The position numbers and the translations under genes are program-made. Below are positions 8,596-19,795 of a stretch of DNA of 64,000 nucleotides, piece by piece. Every line of letters starts with the position of its first letter. The stretch's first letter is position 1. Location of the stretch: the NCBI GenBank assembly GCA_016713335.1, contig JADJPH010000004.1, positions 62,001 to 126,000 on the forward strand. Direction: 5' to 3'. The notes beneath the pieces were generated by a model, which was given only the letters and a program-made list of their open reading frames with translations, ran no database searches and was not told the DNA's origin. This DNA comes from Candidatus Fredericiella danica. Its GTDB lineage: Bacteria; Chloroflexota; Anaerolineae; Caldilineales; Caldilineaceae.

Positions 8596-9374
8596 ATGAG
8601 CGATATCAGCGGCGGCGTTCCAATCGAATTGATCCAGTGGCCCCAACTCCCGGCGCCTTATGCCGAAGCGCTGCGCGCCGCGGTGGCGGATGTGCTTGCG
8701 CACTACACCCCGACCGGCATGATCGCCGGCGGCAGCGTTCTACGCGGCGAAGGCGGTCCAACGAGTGATATCGACCTCTATGTGATCCAGCCGGCGCATT
8801 TCCGCCAGCGGCTTCAGCGAATCTATCATGGCGTGCCCTTTGAGATCTTCATTAACCATCCGGACAAGATCCGCGCGTACTTCCGGGAGGAGCATGCCAC
8901 GCGCCCTATTACGGCCCACATCTTTGTCACGGGCGCAGTGCTGTTGGATCGTGCTCCGGTGGTTCAGGAGTTGCGGCTTGAGGCGGCGAAATGGCTGGCA
9001 ACACCTCCCAACCCAAGTGTAGACACCCTGCGCTGGCGGCGTTATCTGGCGGTCGATACGCTCGATAATGCGCGCGATGTCATGGGCACGGACCCCACGA
9101 CCGCGCGCATGCTGCTCTATCGGGTCCTCGATCAACTCATTGAGATTCGCTTTTTGTCGGCCAACCAGCACCTGCCAAGAACCAAAGGAATGTTGGCTGC
9201 GCTCCACACGTTGGATAGGGATTTGGCCGATGATGTGGTGCAGTTTGCTGCCACGGAGTCGTTGGCAGAGCAGTTTGAACTGGTGGCGGACCAGGCGCTA
9301 CGCATCGCGAATGCGCAAGGCTTTTTCGTGTGGGACAGCCAGGTCGAAATCGTAAACAGCGAAGGTGATGACAG
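8596..9374 (+). CDS. nucleotidyltransferase-fold protein, 3' end replaced
   Basis: The N-terminal domain carries the polymerase-beta-type motif GGSVLRGEGGPTSDIDLYVI (about residues 46-66). This has the helix-turn GGS and the metal-binding Asp pair in DIDLY, as in small nucleotidyltransferases that modify RNA, proteins or antibiotics. The middle (ARMLLYRVLDQLIEIRFL) looks like a helical HEPN- or KNTase-C-like region. The frame continues to 9438, but from about 9375 the same DNA, read in another frame, encodes LeuB. The true end of this gene is therefore lost or lies at the junction. The substrate is unknown. There is no ribosome binding site and TATAAT lies close to the ATG. Confidence 0.68.
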
Positions 9375-10234
9375 TGGGATAACCCGAATGCCAAGGATCG
9401 CCCGGAGCGCGGGCTGCTTGCCATCCGCAAGGCGTTGAACCTGTTCGCGAATTTGCGTCCCGTGAAGGTCAGCCGCCAGTTGATCGATTCCAGCACAATC
9501 AAGCGTGAGGTGCTGGAAGGGACCGACATCCTGGTCATCCGTGAATTGACCGGCGGTGCGTACTTTGGGCCGCGCGTTGAGGCCGGCGCCGATGGCGTTG
9601 AGGCGTATGACACCATGCTCTACACGCGGCCCGAGATTGAGCGCGTGGTCCGGCTGTCGGCGGAGGCTGCCCGTGGGCGCAAGAAGCACCTGGCGAGCGT
9701 CGACAAAGCCAATGTACTGGCTTCAAGCCGGCTGTGGCGGCGGGTGACGGAAGAGGTCATGAAGGATTACCCGGATGTGAAGTTGGAGCATGTGCTGGTC
9801 GATGCGATGGCCATGCATCTGATTCGCAAGCCTGCGGTCTTTGATGTGATCGTGGCAGAAAATCTCTTTGGCGACATTCTGACCGACGAGGCTTCGATGT
9901 TGGCCGGTTCGATGGGGATGCTGCCCTCCGCCAGTCTGGGTGACAAATTGAATTCGCAAAAACTGCCCCTTGGCCTATACAGGCCGATCCACGGCAGTGC
10001 GCCCGATATTGCCGGGAAGGCATCGCCAATCCGCTTGCGACCATTCTGAGCACGGCGATGCTGTTGCGCCACAGCCTTGGGTTGGAGCAAGAAGCGCAGG
10101 CCATCGAGGCGGCAGTGGATGCCGTGCTGGATACGGGTGTGCGCACCGGCGACATTGCGGAGCCGGGGGCGGAGGTCGTGGGGACGACCGTCATGGGCGA
10201 TCTTGTGGCACAGCGCACCCAGACCACCGCTTAA
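9375..10234 (+). pseudogene. leuB: 3-isopropylmalate dehydrogenase, N-terminus missing, one frameshift
   Basis: Reading from 9375 gives WDNPNAKDRPERGLLAIRK, then VLEGTDILVIRELTGG. The active-site region with DAMAMHLI and VVAENLFGDILTDE follows, then GLYRPIHGSAPDIAGK. This is LeuB, the oxidative decarboxylase of leucine synthesis. About 75-80 N-terminal residues, including the nucleotide-binding start, are absent because the preceding DNA encodes another protein. A second defect near 10018 (one G missing from GGG) moves the C-terminus to another frame, which reads GIANPLATILSTAMLLRHS and ends at 10234. The gene ends three bases before ppc. A local deletion or misassembly explains the missing head better than natural decay, since the remainder is well conserved. 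Confidence 0.8.
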
Positions 10235-10237
10235 GCG

Positions 10238-12995
10238 ATGAATATCGAACAGCAGCAACGCCTCAGCGCAAATATCCATCTGCTTGGTGACCTGCTCGGC
10301 GACACGATCGTCGAGCAGGAAGGCCGCGCGATTTATGAACTTGAAGAGGCCATCCGGTCGCTTTCCAAGGCATGGCGCGGTGGCGATGATGCCGCGGGAG
10401 ACCAGATCGACAGCATAGTCTCTGCCCTGGTGGATGACTTACCCCGCACCCTGGCGGTGCTCAAAGCATTCACCACCTACTTCCAACTGGTGAACCTGGC
10501 CGAAGATGAACAGCGGGTGCAGATCCTGCGCGAGCGTGCACAAGAAGCACAGGCGACGGGCGTCCCGATGCGCGAGACGTTGGCCGAGGCCGTGGCGCGG
10601 CTGAAAGCGGAAGGCATCACGGCGGCTGAGATGCAGGCGATCCTGAGACGCCTCTTTATCGTGCCGGTGATTACCGCGCATCCCACGGAAACAAAACGCC
10701 AGGCGATTCTGACGAAACTGAAGACCATCGCGCAGACGTTGCACGCCTTGAACCAGGGGGATCTGTTGCCGCTCGAACAGAGCGAGATGATGGATCGGCT
10801 GCGGGAAGATGTTGTCCTGCTGTGGCAGAGCGATGAAACCCGTGATCGGCCGCCGACGGTGATGGACGAAGTGCGCACCGGGCTTTACTTTTTTGAGGCG
10901 ACGCTCTACGGTCTGTTGCCGGTGATCTACGATGAGGTCGCGCGAGCGCTGGCAAGCGCCTATCCGGATCAGCCATTCGAGATCCCATCATTCCTGCGCT
11001 ACGGCTCTTGGATTGGCGGTGATCGCGACGGCAACCCATTCGTGACGCTCGCCACCACCGAAGAAGCGCTGCGCACGATGAAGGAAACGATCCTGCGCCT
11101 CTACAACGTTGCGGTGGATGATCTCTACAACCATCTGATTCCTGCCGTCACCCGTGCCGGTGTCAGCGAGGAATTCATGAATAGCATTGTCCAGGACTTC
11201 ACGCTCGTCCCAGAGGATGAGGTTGAAGTGCTGGAGCGTTTCCAGGATGGAGCCGTACCGGCAGAAGCTGATCATGATGTTCCGCCGGCTGCGCGCGACG
11301 CGTGTGGAAAATGAACGCCCCTGGGACGACCGCGCACGCAATCCGCGCGCGTATCACCGGGTTGAAGATTTACTGGAGGACCTGCGGATCATTGAGCGGA
11401 GCCTCATTGAAAATCGGGGTGAGCGCATCGCGCGCGGGCGCCTTGCACATCTGATCCGCAACGTTCAGGTTTTTGGCTTTCATCTGGCGACACTGGATGT
11501 GCGCCAGCATTCGGCGCGGCACCGTGCGGCGGTGGCCGAGGTCTTCGCTGCCTATGACCTATTTGCCGATTACAATGCCCTGGCCGAAGCCGACAAGGTG
11601 CGCGTCCTGACGAACGAGATTCTCAACTTGCGGCCGTTTACGGCGCAACTGCATTTCACGGCCGAAACAAACGAAACGATCGGTCTGTTCAGGCTGATCC
11701 GGCGTGCCAAGGAAGAGGTGGATGAGTACGCCATCCAGACCTACATCATCAGCATGACATCGAGTATTTCGAATCTGCTGGAGGTGTTGCTGCTGGCGAA
11801 AGACGCCGGTCTGTTTGGGCGCATCAATATTGCCCCCCTCTTCGAGACGGTGGCCGATCTGGAGGCTGCACCGCAACTGATGGCGGCGCTCTTTGCCAAT
11901 GACGCCTATCGCAAGCACCTGGCGGCGCAGGGCGACGCCCAGCAGATCATGATCGGCTACAGTGACTCTAACAAGGACGGCGGCTATCTCCAGGCCAATT
12001 GGATGTTGTTTAAGGCACAACGTGCGCTTGCTCGCGTCTGCGATGAGTACAACGTCACGTTGACGCTATTTCACGGCCGCGGCGGTTCCCTGGGGCGTGG
12101 CGGCGGACCGGCGAACCGGGCGATTCTGGCGCAGCCCCCCGAATCCGTGCGCGGGCGCATCAAAATCACCGAGCAGGGTGAAGTGGTTAGTGGCCGCTAT
12201 GCCAACGTTGGGCTGGCGCAGCGGCACCTCGAACAGTTGGTGAGTGCCGTGCTGTTGACGAGTGGCCGGCGCCCGCATTACGCCCAGGAAGAGCAGTGGG
12301 CCGGCGTCATGGAGGAACTGAGCGAGAGCGCCTATCGCGCGTATCGATCCTTGGTGACAAAGCGGGAGTTTCTCCGATATTTCCATGAGACGACGCCCAT
12401 TGACCTGATGGGCGCATTGAACATCGGTTCGCGGCCGGCGCGGCGCAAGGCCACGCAAGATATCAGCGACCTGCGTGCCATTCCCTGGGTGTTTTCCTGG
12501 ACGCAGTCGCGGGTCAATCTACCGGCCTGGTATGGCGTCGGTGCGGCGTTCGAGCAGTGGCTGGGGCCAAAGCAGGATGCTAAGCGTCTTGCGCAACTCC
12601 AGGAGATGTACGATGGCTGGCCGTTCTTTCGCACCGCTATCGACAATGTGCAGATGGGGCTGGCAAAGGCCGATTTTGCGATCGCGGCGCTCTACGCGTC
12701 TTTGACGGACGACGTGACACGGCAGGCGATCTTTGAGGAATTGTGCGCCGAATACGAGCGCACGTTGACCACGGTCTTGACCATTGTGCGTGCGCCGGAT
12801 TTGCTTGAGCGCGAGCCGGTGCTGCGGCGCAGCATCAAGGTGCGCAACCCGTATGTGGATCCAATCAACTATGTGCAGGTGGCGCTGATGCGCCGGATGC
12901 GGGACGAAACTGATCCCGACGCGGTGCAGCGGCTGCGTGCGGCCGTGCTGCTGTCGGTGAACGGCATTGCCGCCGGATTGCAGAATACAGGGTGA
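10238..12995 (+). CDS. ppc: phosphoenolpyruvate carboxylase (one frameshift)
   Basis: PEP carboxylase makes oxaloacetate from PEP and bicarbonate. All landmark motifs are present: VITAHPTETKRQ with catalytic His near residue 148, GGDRDGNPFVT, GYSDSNKDGGYLQANW, FHGRGGSLGRGGGP, LNIGSRPARRK, WVFSWTQSR and the C-terminal QNTG. The total of about 918 residues fits the bacterial enzyme. The reading frame changes once near 11250, just before EPYRQKLIMMFRRL; both halves are otherwise intact, so a one-base sequence error is likely. The ATG is three bases after the leuB stop, so the two are probably co-transcribed. In this setting it supplies oxaloacetate for amino acid synthesis. Confidence 0.95.
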
Positions 12996-13004
12996 GATCG
13001 CGGG

Positions 13005-13985
13005 TCAGCGATCGTACACTTGCGGATTAATACAGTTCGGCAGGCGTTGCCCCTGCACGCCGGCGATGAGGTTGGCAGCCGCCATCATCGCCATTTTGTC
13101 CCGCGTCGATTGGCTGGCGCTGGCAATGTGGGGCACGATGATCAGGTTCTCCAACTCCAGCAGCGGACTGTCCATGGGCAACGGTTCAGGGTCGGTGACG
13201 TCCAGCGCGGCAGCGAAGATCCGTCCTGTCTTGAGCGCATCGTAGAGAGCCATCTGATCGATGATGGGGCCGCGCGCGGTGTTGACGAGTACGGCGTTCT
13301 GCTTCATCTGGGCGAATGCCCTGGCATCCATGAGATGGCGCGTGGCCGGTGACAGGGGCGTGTGTAGCGAGATAAAGTCGGATTCGCTGAGCAGGGTTTC
13401 AAGCGATACCTTTTGCGCAGGATCGTTTGGTTCCGGGATCGCCGTCGGGTCGTAGTAGATGACGCGCAGGTCGAAGCCCAGTGCCCGGCGCGCCATGGCC
13501 TGGCCGATGCGGCCATAGCCAACGATCCCCAACGTTGCCCCCACAAAATCAGAACCCAACAGCACGGAGGGTCCCCAGGTTTTCCATTGCCCAGTGCGCA
13601 CATATCGGTCGGCTTCGACGACGCGCCTGGCCGCGGCCATGAGCAGGGCGAAGGCAAAGTCTGCGGTAGCGTCGGTGAGGATGCCAGGGGTGTTGCCGAC
13701 GGGAATGCCGCGCGCGGTGCAATCCGGAACGACGATGTTGTCGAAACCCACCGCGTGGTTGCTGACCACCTTCAACTGCGGTCCGGCGGCGACCGGCAGT
13801 TCGCCATCGACGCGGTCGGTGAGGAGGCAGAGCAGGCCAGCCACGCCGCGCACGCGCTGGAGCATTATGTCGCGACTGGGGGGGAGATCATCGGTCCAAA
13901 GGTCAACGTCCCAGGCTTCTTGGACCATTTGCAGGCCTTTGGCAGGGATGATGCGCGTCACGAAGACTTTTGGTTTAGCGGACAT
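13005..13985 (-). CDS. D-2-hydroxyacid dehydrogenase, probably glyoxylate/hydroxypyruvate reductase
   Basis: This 326-residue NAD(P)-dependent enzyme shows the split-domain pattern of the D-isomer hydroxyacid dehydrogenases. The substrate-domain start (KVFVTRIIPAKGLQMV) is followed by the dinucleotide-binding LGIVGYGRIGQAMARRA. The catalytic Arg is in VNTARGPIID, the Glu in DVTDPEPLP and the His in NLIIVPHIASAS. The overall pattern, including NHAVGFDNI and GIPVGNTPGILTDATAD, is closest to GyaR-type glyoxylate reductases. It is transcribed towards the 3' end of ppc, and its stop lies nine bases from the ppc stop. The exact substrate cannot be fixed from sequence. Confidence 0.88.
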   Translation of the reverse strand: MSAKPKVFVTRIIPAKGLQMVQEAWDVDLWTDDLPPSRDIMLQRVRGVAGLLCLLTDRVDGELPVAAGPQLKVVSNHAVGFDNIVVPDCTARGIPVGNTPGILTDATADFAFALLMAAARRVVEADRYVRTGQWKTWGPSVLLGSDFVGATLGIVGYGRIGQAMARRALGFDLRVIYYDPTAIPEPNDPAQKVSLETLLSESDFISLHTPLSPATRHLMDARAFAQMKQNAVLVNTARGPIIDQMALYDALKTGRIFAAALDVTDPEPLPMDSPLLELENLIIVPHIASASQSTRDKMAMMAAANLIAGVQGQRLPNCINPQVYDR

Positions 13986-14029
13986 GTGGGTGACTCCTGG
14001 GTGATGACAAGCGGTGTGAAAATAACACC

Positions 14030-14890
14030 TTAGGGTTGGTCATTGGGACCATAGTGGAAATCAATCAATGTGTCCGCCCCAGGCAACTCCTCGTCGGCAC
14101 GCCAGCGTAATCTAGGTGTGGTCGCATCGTATTGCTGCAACCAGACCTGCCAGAGCACGATGATGGCGGGCAACGTTCGCAAGGCTGGGGGCGTGGTCGG
14201 CGCCAGGAGGATGGTCAGTAACTGAAAACCATCCTGGCCTGCGGTCGCGGCCAACTCCAGTTGTGCGTGAACGCCCTTGGGATAGTGGTCATGGACCATC
14301 CGGTGGCAGTAAATGCCAAGCCACGCGCCGGGTATGTGCGTCATAACCCAGGCCGGCGCCTCCTCCTCCAAGCTCTTCAGTGCGTAACCGAGGGTTTCGT
14401 GGACACAGTCCAGCCGATTCAGGCGGCGCACCGCCGCTAACATCTGCGTGGAATCCATCTGTTTGCGACCACGTCCTCGCACCATGCCGACGGCATACAC
14501 CTGGACTAAGAATTGGTCCAGCAATTGCCGTTCGACTTCATGTTCATGCAGACGCGCCCGAAACTCGCTTAACGCGGAGAAATGAAAGCTCTGTGTGTGC
14601 AGTTCCAACCCCAGCACATACTTCCAATTCAAATGGGTGGCCACGACATCCGCCACCTGCCGATCTGTAAGGTTTTCGGCAAATGCCAACGCCGTCATTA
14701 GCGCCAGGCGCCACAGCGTTTCCACCGACGGGTCCTGCGCTGCAAACAGGTCTGCAAATTCCGCATCGCAAAACAGCGGCACGATGGCATCGCGTAACCG
14801 CAAATAGGCATCTCCGCGCGGCAGCGCCGACCGAACCACCAGGGCCGTGAAGGCTGGCATTGTGAAATCATCGTTTTGGTGCAGACACAT
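14030..14890 (-). mobile_element. truncated IS1182/IS5-like transposase
   Basis: From the ATG at 14890 (preceded by AAGGAAG) the product carries the N-terminal transposase region: LRLRDAIVPLFCDAEFADLF, then LTDRQVADVVATHLNWKYVLGL and FRARLHEHEVERQLLDQFL. The first catalytic Asp is in KQMDSTQMLAAVRR near residue 150. The protein ends after YGPNDQP, where a full-length enzyme would carry the rest of the DDE catalytic core, so roughly the C-terminal half is missing and it should be inactive. I found no terminal inverted repeats. The upstream side runs into an extreme G-rich tract, which suggests the element end or a bad assembly join. Confidence 0.75.
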
Positions 14891-15003
14891 CGTCGTTTCT
14901 TCCTTAGGCACTGCCTGTGGGTGAGATCCGCGCTGAGCGCATTTTGCCATATTCGCCACGCATTTGCACCCCTGCGGGTGCCGTTGGGCGACTGCACCAA
15001 CGG

Positions 15004-15160
15004 TGGGGGGGGGGGGGTGGGGGGGGGGGGGGGGCCTGGGGACACGGGGTGAGTGGTGCGGGCGGGGGCGGGGATCACCACCCGAGGGGGGCCGGGGGCG
15101 GGGGAGGGGGGGGGGGGGGGATCACCACCCTCACGGGAGGTGCTCTGGGGGGGGGCGGAA
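15004..15160. repeat. extreme G-rich low-complexity tract
   Basis: Runs of up to about 16 G on the plus strand dominate this stretch, broken by two copies of GGGATCACCACCC. With the flanks it fills most of the 450-base gap between the transposase and the HAD gene. It has G-quadruplex potential, but it also looks like poly-G sequencing artefact. No gene is credible inside it. Confidence 0.85.
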
Positions 15161-15175
15161 GATGGAATAGCGCTA

Positions 15176-15206
15176 TTGACGTCTGTGATCGCGTACATGG
15201 TACAAT
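15176..15206 (+). promoter_or_regulatory. candidate promoter for the HAD-cimA-ilvD unit
   Basis: TTGACG (15176-15181), a 19-base spacer and TACAAT (15201-15206) precede the HAD gene by about 140 bases. The spacer is long, so the call is tentative. Confidence 0.3.
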
Positions 15207-15343
15207 GCAGCCCATTCCATCTAGACCACACGCTTGAACATCGACGTTCGTAGGCGGACCGTTGGTCGCTGCCGCGATCCCGTTGGTTGTACTTGGGCGC
15301 CGGCAGAAGTTTGTAGTCTCCTGCAGGACTTGCGAGGCGTCTA

Positions 15344-16123
15344 GTGACCGATCTGCTTTCCACTGTCGATAGTTTCCCCAGGGATCTTTGATCTCGCGGC
15401 GTATTGACCCACGGTGAAGAGGTGATACCGGGCGCGACAGCGGTGATTGCCACCCTGCGCGCCCGCGGCATTCCTTTTCGCTTTATGACCAACACCACGA
15501 TCTACTGCCGCTACACGCTGCTGGATCGGATCCGGTCGATGGGGTTTGCGCTCGAAATCGATGAACTCTACAGCGCCACCTTTGTCGCCGCCCGCTACCT
15601 GCGCGAGCATGCGGCGCGCAGCTACTATCCTCTGCTCTTGCCCGATGCTCAATTGGAGTTCAGCGGCATTGAGATTGATGAAGAGGCGCCGGAATATGTG
15701 GTGGTGGGTGATATGGGAGCCTCGTTTAATTTTGCACGCCTGAACCGTGCTTTCAGAGCGCTGATGAATGGGGCAAAGCTGATTGCGCTACACAAGAAAC
15801 GACACTGGCGCACTTCAGATGGGATTTATTTGGATGCCGGGCCTTTTGTCATGGCGCTTGAATATGCGGCGGAAACGAATGCCGTGGTTGTCGGTAAACC
15901 GAGCGCAGCGTATTTTAAGATGGTGCTGGACGACCTGAATCAACCGCCGGAACGTGTGGCCATGGTGGGCGACGACATCGAGATTGATGTGCGGGGCGCC
16001 AAACTGATGGGTATGCAGGGGTGGTTGGTGCGCACGGGCCGTTTCCGCAAAGAAGACCTTGGCCGCGGCATCTGGCCGGATCGGGTGCTCGAAAGCATCG
16101 CCGATCTGCTTGGTGAAGAATAG
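15344..16123 (+). CDS. HAD-IIA family phosphatase (two N-terminal frameshifts)
   Basis: The main frame (from about 15404) gives EEVIPGATAVIATLRARGIPFRFMTNTT, a lysine in VVVGKPSAAYFKMV and VAMVGDDIEIDVRGAKLMG, the motifs II-IV of HAD-superfamily IIA hydrolases. The expected nucleophile motif DLDGVL lies just upstream, but only after restoring one base near 15396 (CTCGCGGC read as CTCGnCGGC). A second single-base change near 15383 joins it to a likely GTG start at 15344. The repaired protein of about 260 residues is normal for the HDHD2/NagD-like group. The substrate is unknown. It ends nine bases before cimA and is probably in the same operon. Confidence 0.78.
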
Positions 16124-16132
16124 GTAAGCACA

Positions 16133-17785
16133 ATGGCGAAACAGATCGCAATCTACGATACCACGCTGCGTGACGGCACTCAGGGTGAAGGCATCGCCTT
16201 GAGTTGTGACGATAAGTTACGCATTGCACGCCGGCTGGATGAGTTCGGTGTAGCCTATATCGAAGGCGGGTGGCCTGGTTCCAACCCGAAGGATATTGAG
16301 TTTTTTGCCCGCGCACAGCAGGAACTGGAGTTGAAAAACGCGAAACTCGCGGCATTCGGTTCGACCTGCAGGGCCGATGTGGATCCGGCGGAAGATGCGC
16401 AGGTTCAGTTGCTGCTTGAGGCAGCAACGCCCGTGGTGACGATTTTTGGCAAGACCTGGGACTTGCATGTCACTGAGGTGCTGCGCACCACGCTGGATGA
16501 GAATCTACGAATGATTCGTGACACCGTGCGCTATCTGAAGGACCACGGCAAAGAGGTGGTTTACGATGCGGAGCATTTCTTCGATGGCTATCGCGCCAAC
16601 CCCGAATATGCGCTCGCGACGTTGAAAGCCGCCGTGATCGGTGGCGCCGGCAAGCGTGGTGCTCTGTGACACGAATGGTGGCAGCCTGCCCTGGCAGGTC
16701 GGCGAAGCCGTCGACATTGTACGGGCGGAGCTATTTGGCGAAGGCTCCGATGTGAAGCCGGCTGCGGCCAGCGTGGTGCTGGGCATTCACGCACACAATG
16801 ACGGTGAAACCGGGGTGGCAAATTCACTGGAAGCCGTGCGCCACGGCTGCACACAGGTCCAGGGCACGGTGAACGGCTATGGTGAGCGGTGCGGCAATGC
16901 CAACCTGATCAGTATCCTCCCTGACCTGCAACTCAAGATGGGCTACCACTGCATCCGCAAGGAGCATCTGAAGCAACTGATGGAACTCAGCCGGTATGTC
17001 AGCGAACTGGCCAACTTGAGTCCGGACACCCATCAGCCCTTTGTCGGCGCAAGTGCCTTTGCCCACAAGGGTGGGATGCATGTCAATGCCGTCATGAAAT
17101 ATGAGATGAGCTATCAGCACATCGACCCGGTGCTTGTGGGCAACGCAACCCGTGTACTGGTCAGCGAACTGAGCGGTAAGGACAATATTGCCAGCAAGCG
17201 CAAGGAGTTCGGGCTGCATGGGCTGAGCCGGGAAGAAGAACGGCGTGTCCTGCAGGAGATCAAGGATCTTGAAAATGCAGGCTTCGCCTTTGAGAGCGCC
17301 GAGGCAAGCGTCGATCTGATGCTGCGCCGGGCGCGCAAGGACTACAAACGCCCGTTCGAGATGATTGATTACACGGCTGCGGTCCAGCATCGCGCAGGCC
17401 GCGGGATGTTCTCGGAAGCGACCGTCAAAGTGCGGGTAGGTGATCATATCTTCCATGAAGTCGCGGAAGGCAATGGTCCGGTCAACTCGCTGAACCGTGC
17501 GCTACGCAAAGCCATCTTGCCGTTCTACCCGCGCCTGCGCGACGTGCACCTCACGGACTATAAGGTGCGCATCCTCGACAGCACGGCCGGCACCGCCGCG
17601 ATGCGCGCGTGTTGATCGATTTCACGGACGGGGAACGCCAGTTTACAACGGTGGGCGCCAGCACCAACATCATCGAGGCCAGTTGGATCGCGCTTTCAGA
17701 TTCGGTTGAATACTTCATTATCACCGACGCCGAGAAACATCATGTAGAAATCCAACTGCCGGAACTGGTGGCTGGGGACGATTAG
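16133..17785 (+). CDS. cimA: citramalate synthase (two frameshifts)
   Basis: This enzyme condenses pyruvate and acetyl-CoA to citramalate, the threonine-independent entry to isoleucine. The N-terminal TIM barrel begins with YDTTLRDGTQGEGIALS and continues with EGGWPGSNPKD; LGIHAHNDGETGVANSLEA carries the metal-binding His residues. The FAHKGGMHVNAVMK segment and the C-terminal allosteric LeuA-dimer-type domain (TVKVRVGDHIFHEVAEGNGPV) follow. The pattern fits the long CimA form (about 550 residues) rather than LeuA. The frame shifts near 16650 and near 17605, where the tail DFTDGERQFTTVGASTNIIE resumes. Both flanks are sound, so sequence error is likely. ilvD follows 30 bases later. Confidence 0.92.
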
Positions 17786-17815
17786 GAATATCTCGTATTG
17801 CATAAGGAGCTCTCC

Positions 17816-19511
17816 ATGTCAGTGACAACCAAAAATGGACAGTTGAACAAATATAGCGCACAACTCACGCAGGTGCGATCACAGGTTGGCTCGCAGGCCA
17901 TGCTTTACGGGGTAGGCCTGACCGACGAAGATATGCAGAAGCCGCAAGTCGGGATCGCCAGCATGGGTTGGGAGGGCAATACCTGCAACATGCACCTGAA
18001 CAAGCTGGCTGTGCACGTCAAGGAAGGTGTGAATGCGGCGGGGATGGTTGGGCTGATCTTTCATACCATTGGCGTGAGCGATGGCATCAGCATGGGGACT
18101 GAAGGGATGAAGGCGTCCCTGCCTTCGCGCGATCTGATTGCAGACTCGATCGAGACGGTGATGCGCGCCCAGTGGTATGACGCGAACGTGGCGCTGCCTG
18201 GTTGCGACAAGAATATGCCAGGCACCATCATGGCGGCGGCGCGTTTGAACCGTCCCACCATCGTGGTCTATGGGGGCACCATCCGCGCCGGGCATCTCGA
18301 TGGGAAGAAGCTGGACATCGTTTCCGCATTCGAAGCCTACGGCGAGTGGCTTGCCAAGAAGATCACGGAAGATGAACTGCGCGCCGTGTTGCACCACGCG
18401 TGTCCAGCCGAGGGCGCGTGTGGCGGCATGTACACCGCCAACACGATGGCATCTGCCATCGAGGCGCTTGGTATGAGTCTGCCGAACAGCTCCAGCTACC
18501 CTGCCGACAGCAAAGAGAAGATCGACGAATGCCATGCGTGCCGGCGCGGCGCTGATGAACCTGCTGGAAAAAGGACATCAAGCCCAGGGATATCCTGACG
18601 CGGAAGGCATTTGAGAATGCGATCACGGTCGTCGTGGCACTGGGTGGATCGACCAATGCGGTGTTGCACCTGATTGCGATGGCCAAGGCGGCCGACGTGC
18701 CGCTGACCATCGATGATTTCCAGGTAGTCTCGAATCGTACGCCGCTGCTGGCAGATATGAAGCCGAGCGGACCCTGGGTCATGGAAGATCTTTGGAAGGT
18801 GGGCGGGGTCCCGGCGGTGATGAAGTTGCTGCTTGAAGCGGGTCTGCTTCATGGCGATTGCTTGACGGTCACGGGAAAGACGGTTGCGGAAAATCTTGCG
18901 GAGCAGCCGCCGCTTACAGAAAAGCAAGAGATTGTGTGTGCACTCAACAAACCAATCAAGCCGACTGGTCATCTGCAGATTCTATACGGCAATCTTGCCA
19001 CCGGGGGCGCCGTCGCCAAGATCACGGGCAAAGAAGGTTTGCGCTTCACCGGGCCGGCGAAGGTATTTGATTCTGAGGAACTGACCCTGAAGGCGATCGA
19101 GGAAGGACGCATCACGCATGGGGACGTGGTCGTGATCCGGTACGAGGGACCAAAGGGTGGCCCCGGGATGCGGGAGATGCTGTCCATTACGTCCTTGATC
19201 ATGGGCGCAGGGTTGGGCAAGTCGGTGGCGTTGATCACGGACGGGCGTTTTTCGGGGGCACCCACGGCTTTGTCGTCGGCCACATTACGCCTGAAGCACA
19301 GGTGGGCGGCAACCTGGCGCTTGTCGCGGATGGCGACGTGATCACCATTGATGCAGAGAAGAATCTGCTGCTTGTCGATGTCGCGGCTGATGAATTGGAT
19401 CGGCGGCGGGCCAGGTGGGTGGCCCCCCCGCCCAAGTTTACGAAGGGTGTCTTGTATAAGTATTACAAGACTGTCTCATCGGCGTCTGAAGGATGCGTTA
19501 CCGACGAATAG
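17816..19511 (+). CDS. ilvD: dihydroxyacid dehydratase (about three frameshifts)
   Basis: IlvD makes the 2-keto acid precursors of valine and isoleucine. The ATG at 17816 follows AAGGAG. Iron-sulfur cysteines are visible in NTCNMHLNKLA, LPGCDKNMPG and CPAEGACGGMYTANTM. The substrate-site block GGSTNAVLHLIAMA and the C-terminal DGRFSGGTHGFVVGHI (after repair) are present. Frame changes lie near 18535, near 18565 (an A-run) and near 19257, where one G is missing from a GGGGG run. The repaired length of about 565 residues is normal. Together with cimA and leuB this gives most of a branched-chain amino acid block. Confidence 0.92.
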
Positions 19512-19599
19512 ACGGTTTGCGATCGGTTGTCACGGGGCTGGCGCTCTTGTATGCGCTACAATTTTGCGCCGATACACATGAACAAGACCCACACGGAAG

Positions 19600-19702
19600 T
19601 TGACAGAATTTTCATTTTGTGATACGGTAAGGCCGAAAGGCTCAAGAAGGTATCTGTTCGGTTGTGAAGTGACCGCCAGGCGTTCTTGGCGGTCATTTTG
19701 TT
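19600..19702 (+). ncRNA. candidate short RNA or leader with its own promoter and terminator
   Basis: TTGACA at 19600 is followed by a weak -10 (about 19621-19628). An unpaired AT-rich start, a small GGCCGAAAGGCT hairpin (about 19631-19642), and the inverted repeat TGACCGCCA (19670-19678) / TGGCGGTCA (19687-19695) with TTTTGTTT after it then follow. The predicted transcript is only about 70 bases. It lies 94 bases before the cold-shock gene, so it may be a free small RNA or an attenuated leader for that gene. Confidence 0.4.
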
Positions 19703-19795
19703 TCCCGCTAAACCACTTGACCTGTGTTTGTTCGTCCTCAACAGCGTTTTCAAGCACACCCAACATGTAGAGAAGGCGTAGGAGTCTCAAGAAGC

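Noticed and set aside
14917..15253. Gly-rich open frames in the G tract
   Set aside because: They only reflect poly-G sequence and have no start signals or protein-like composition.
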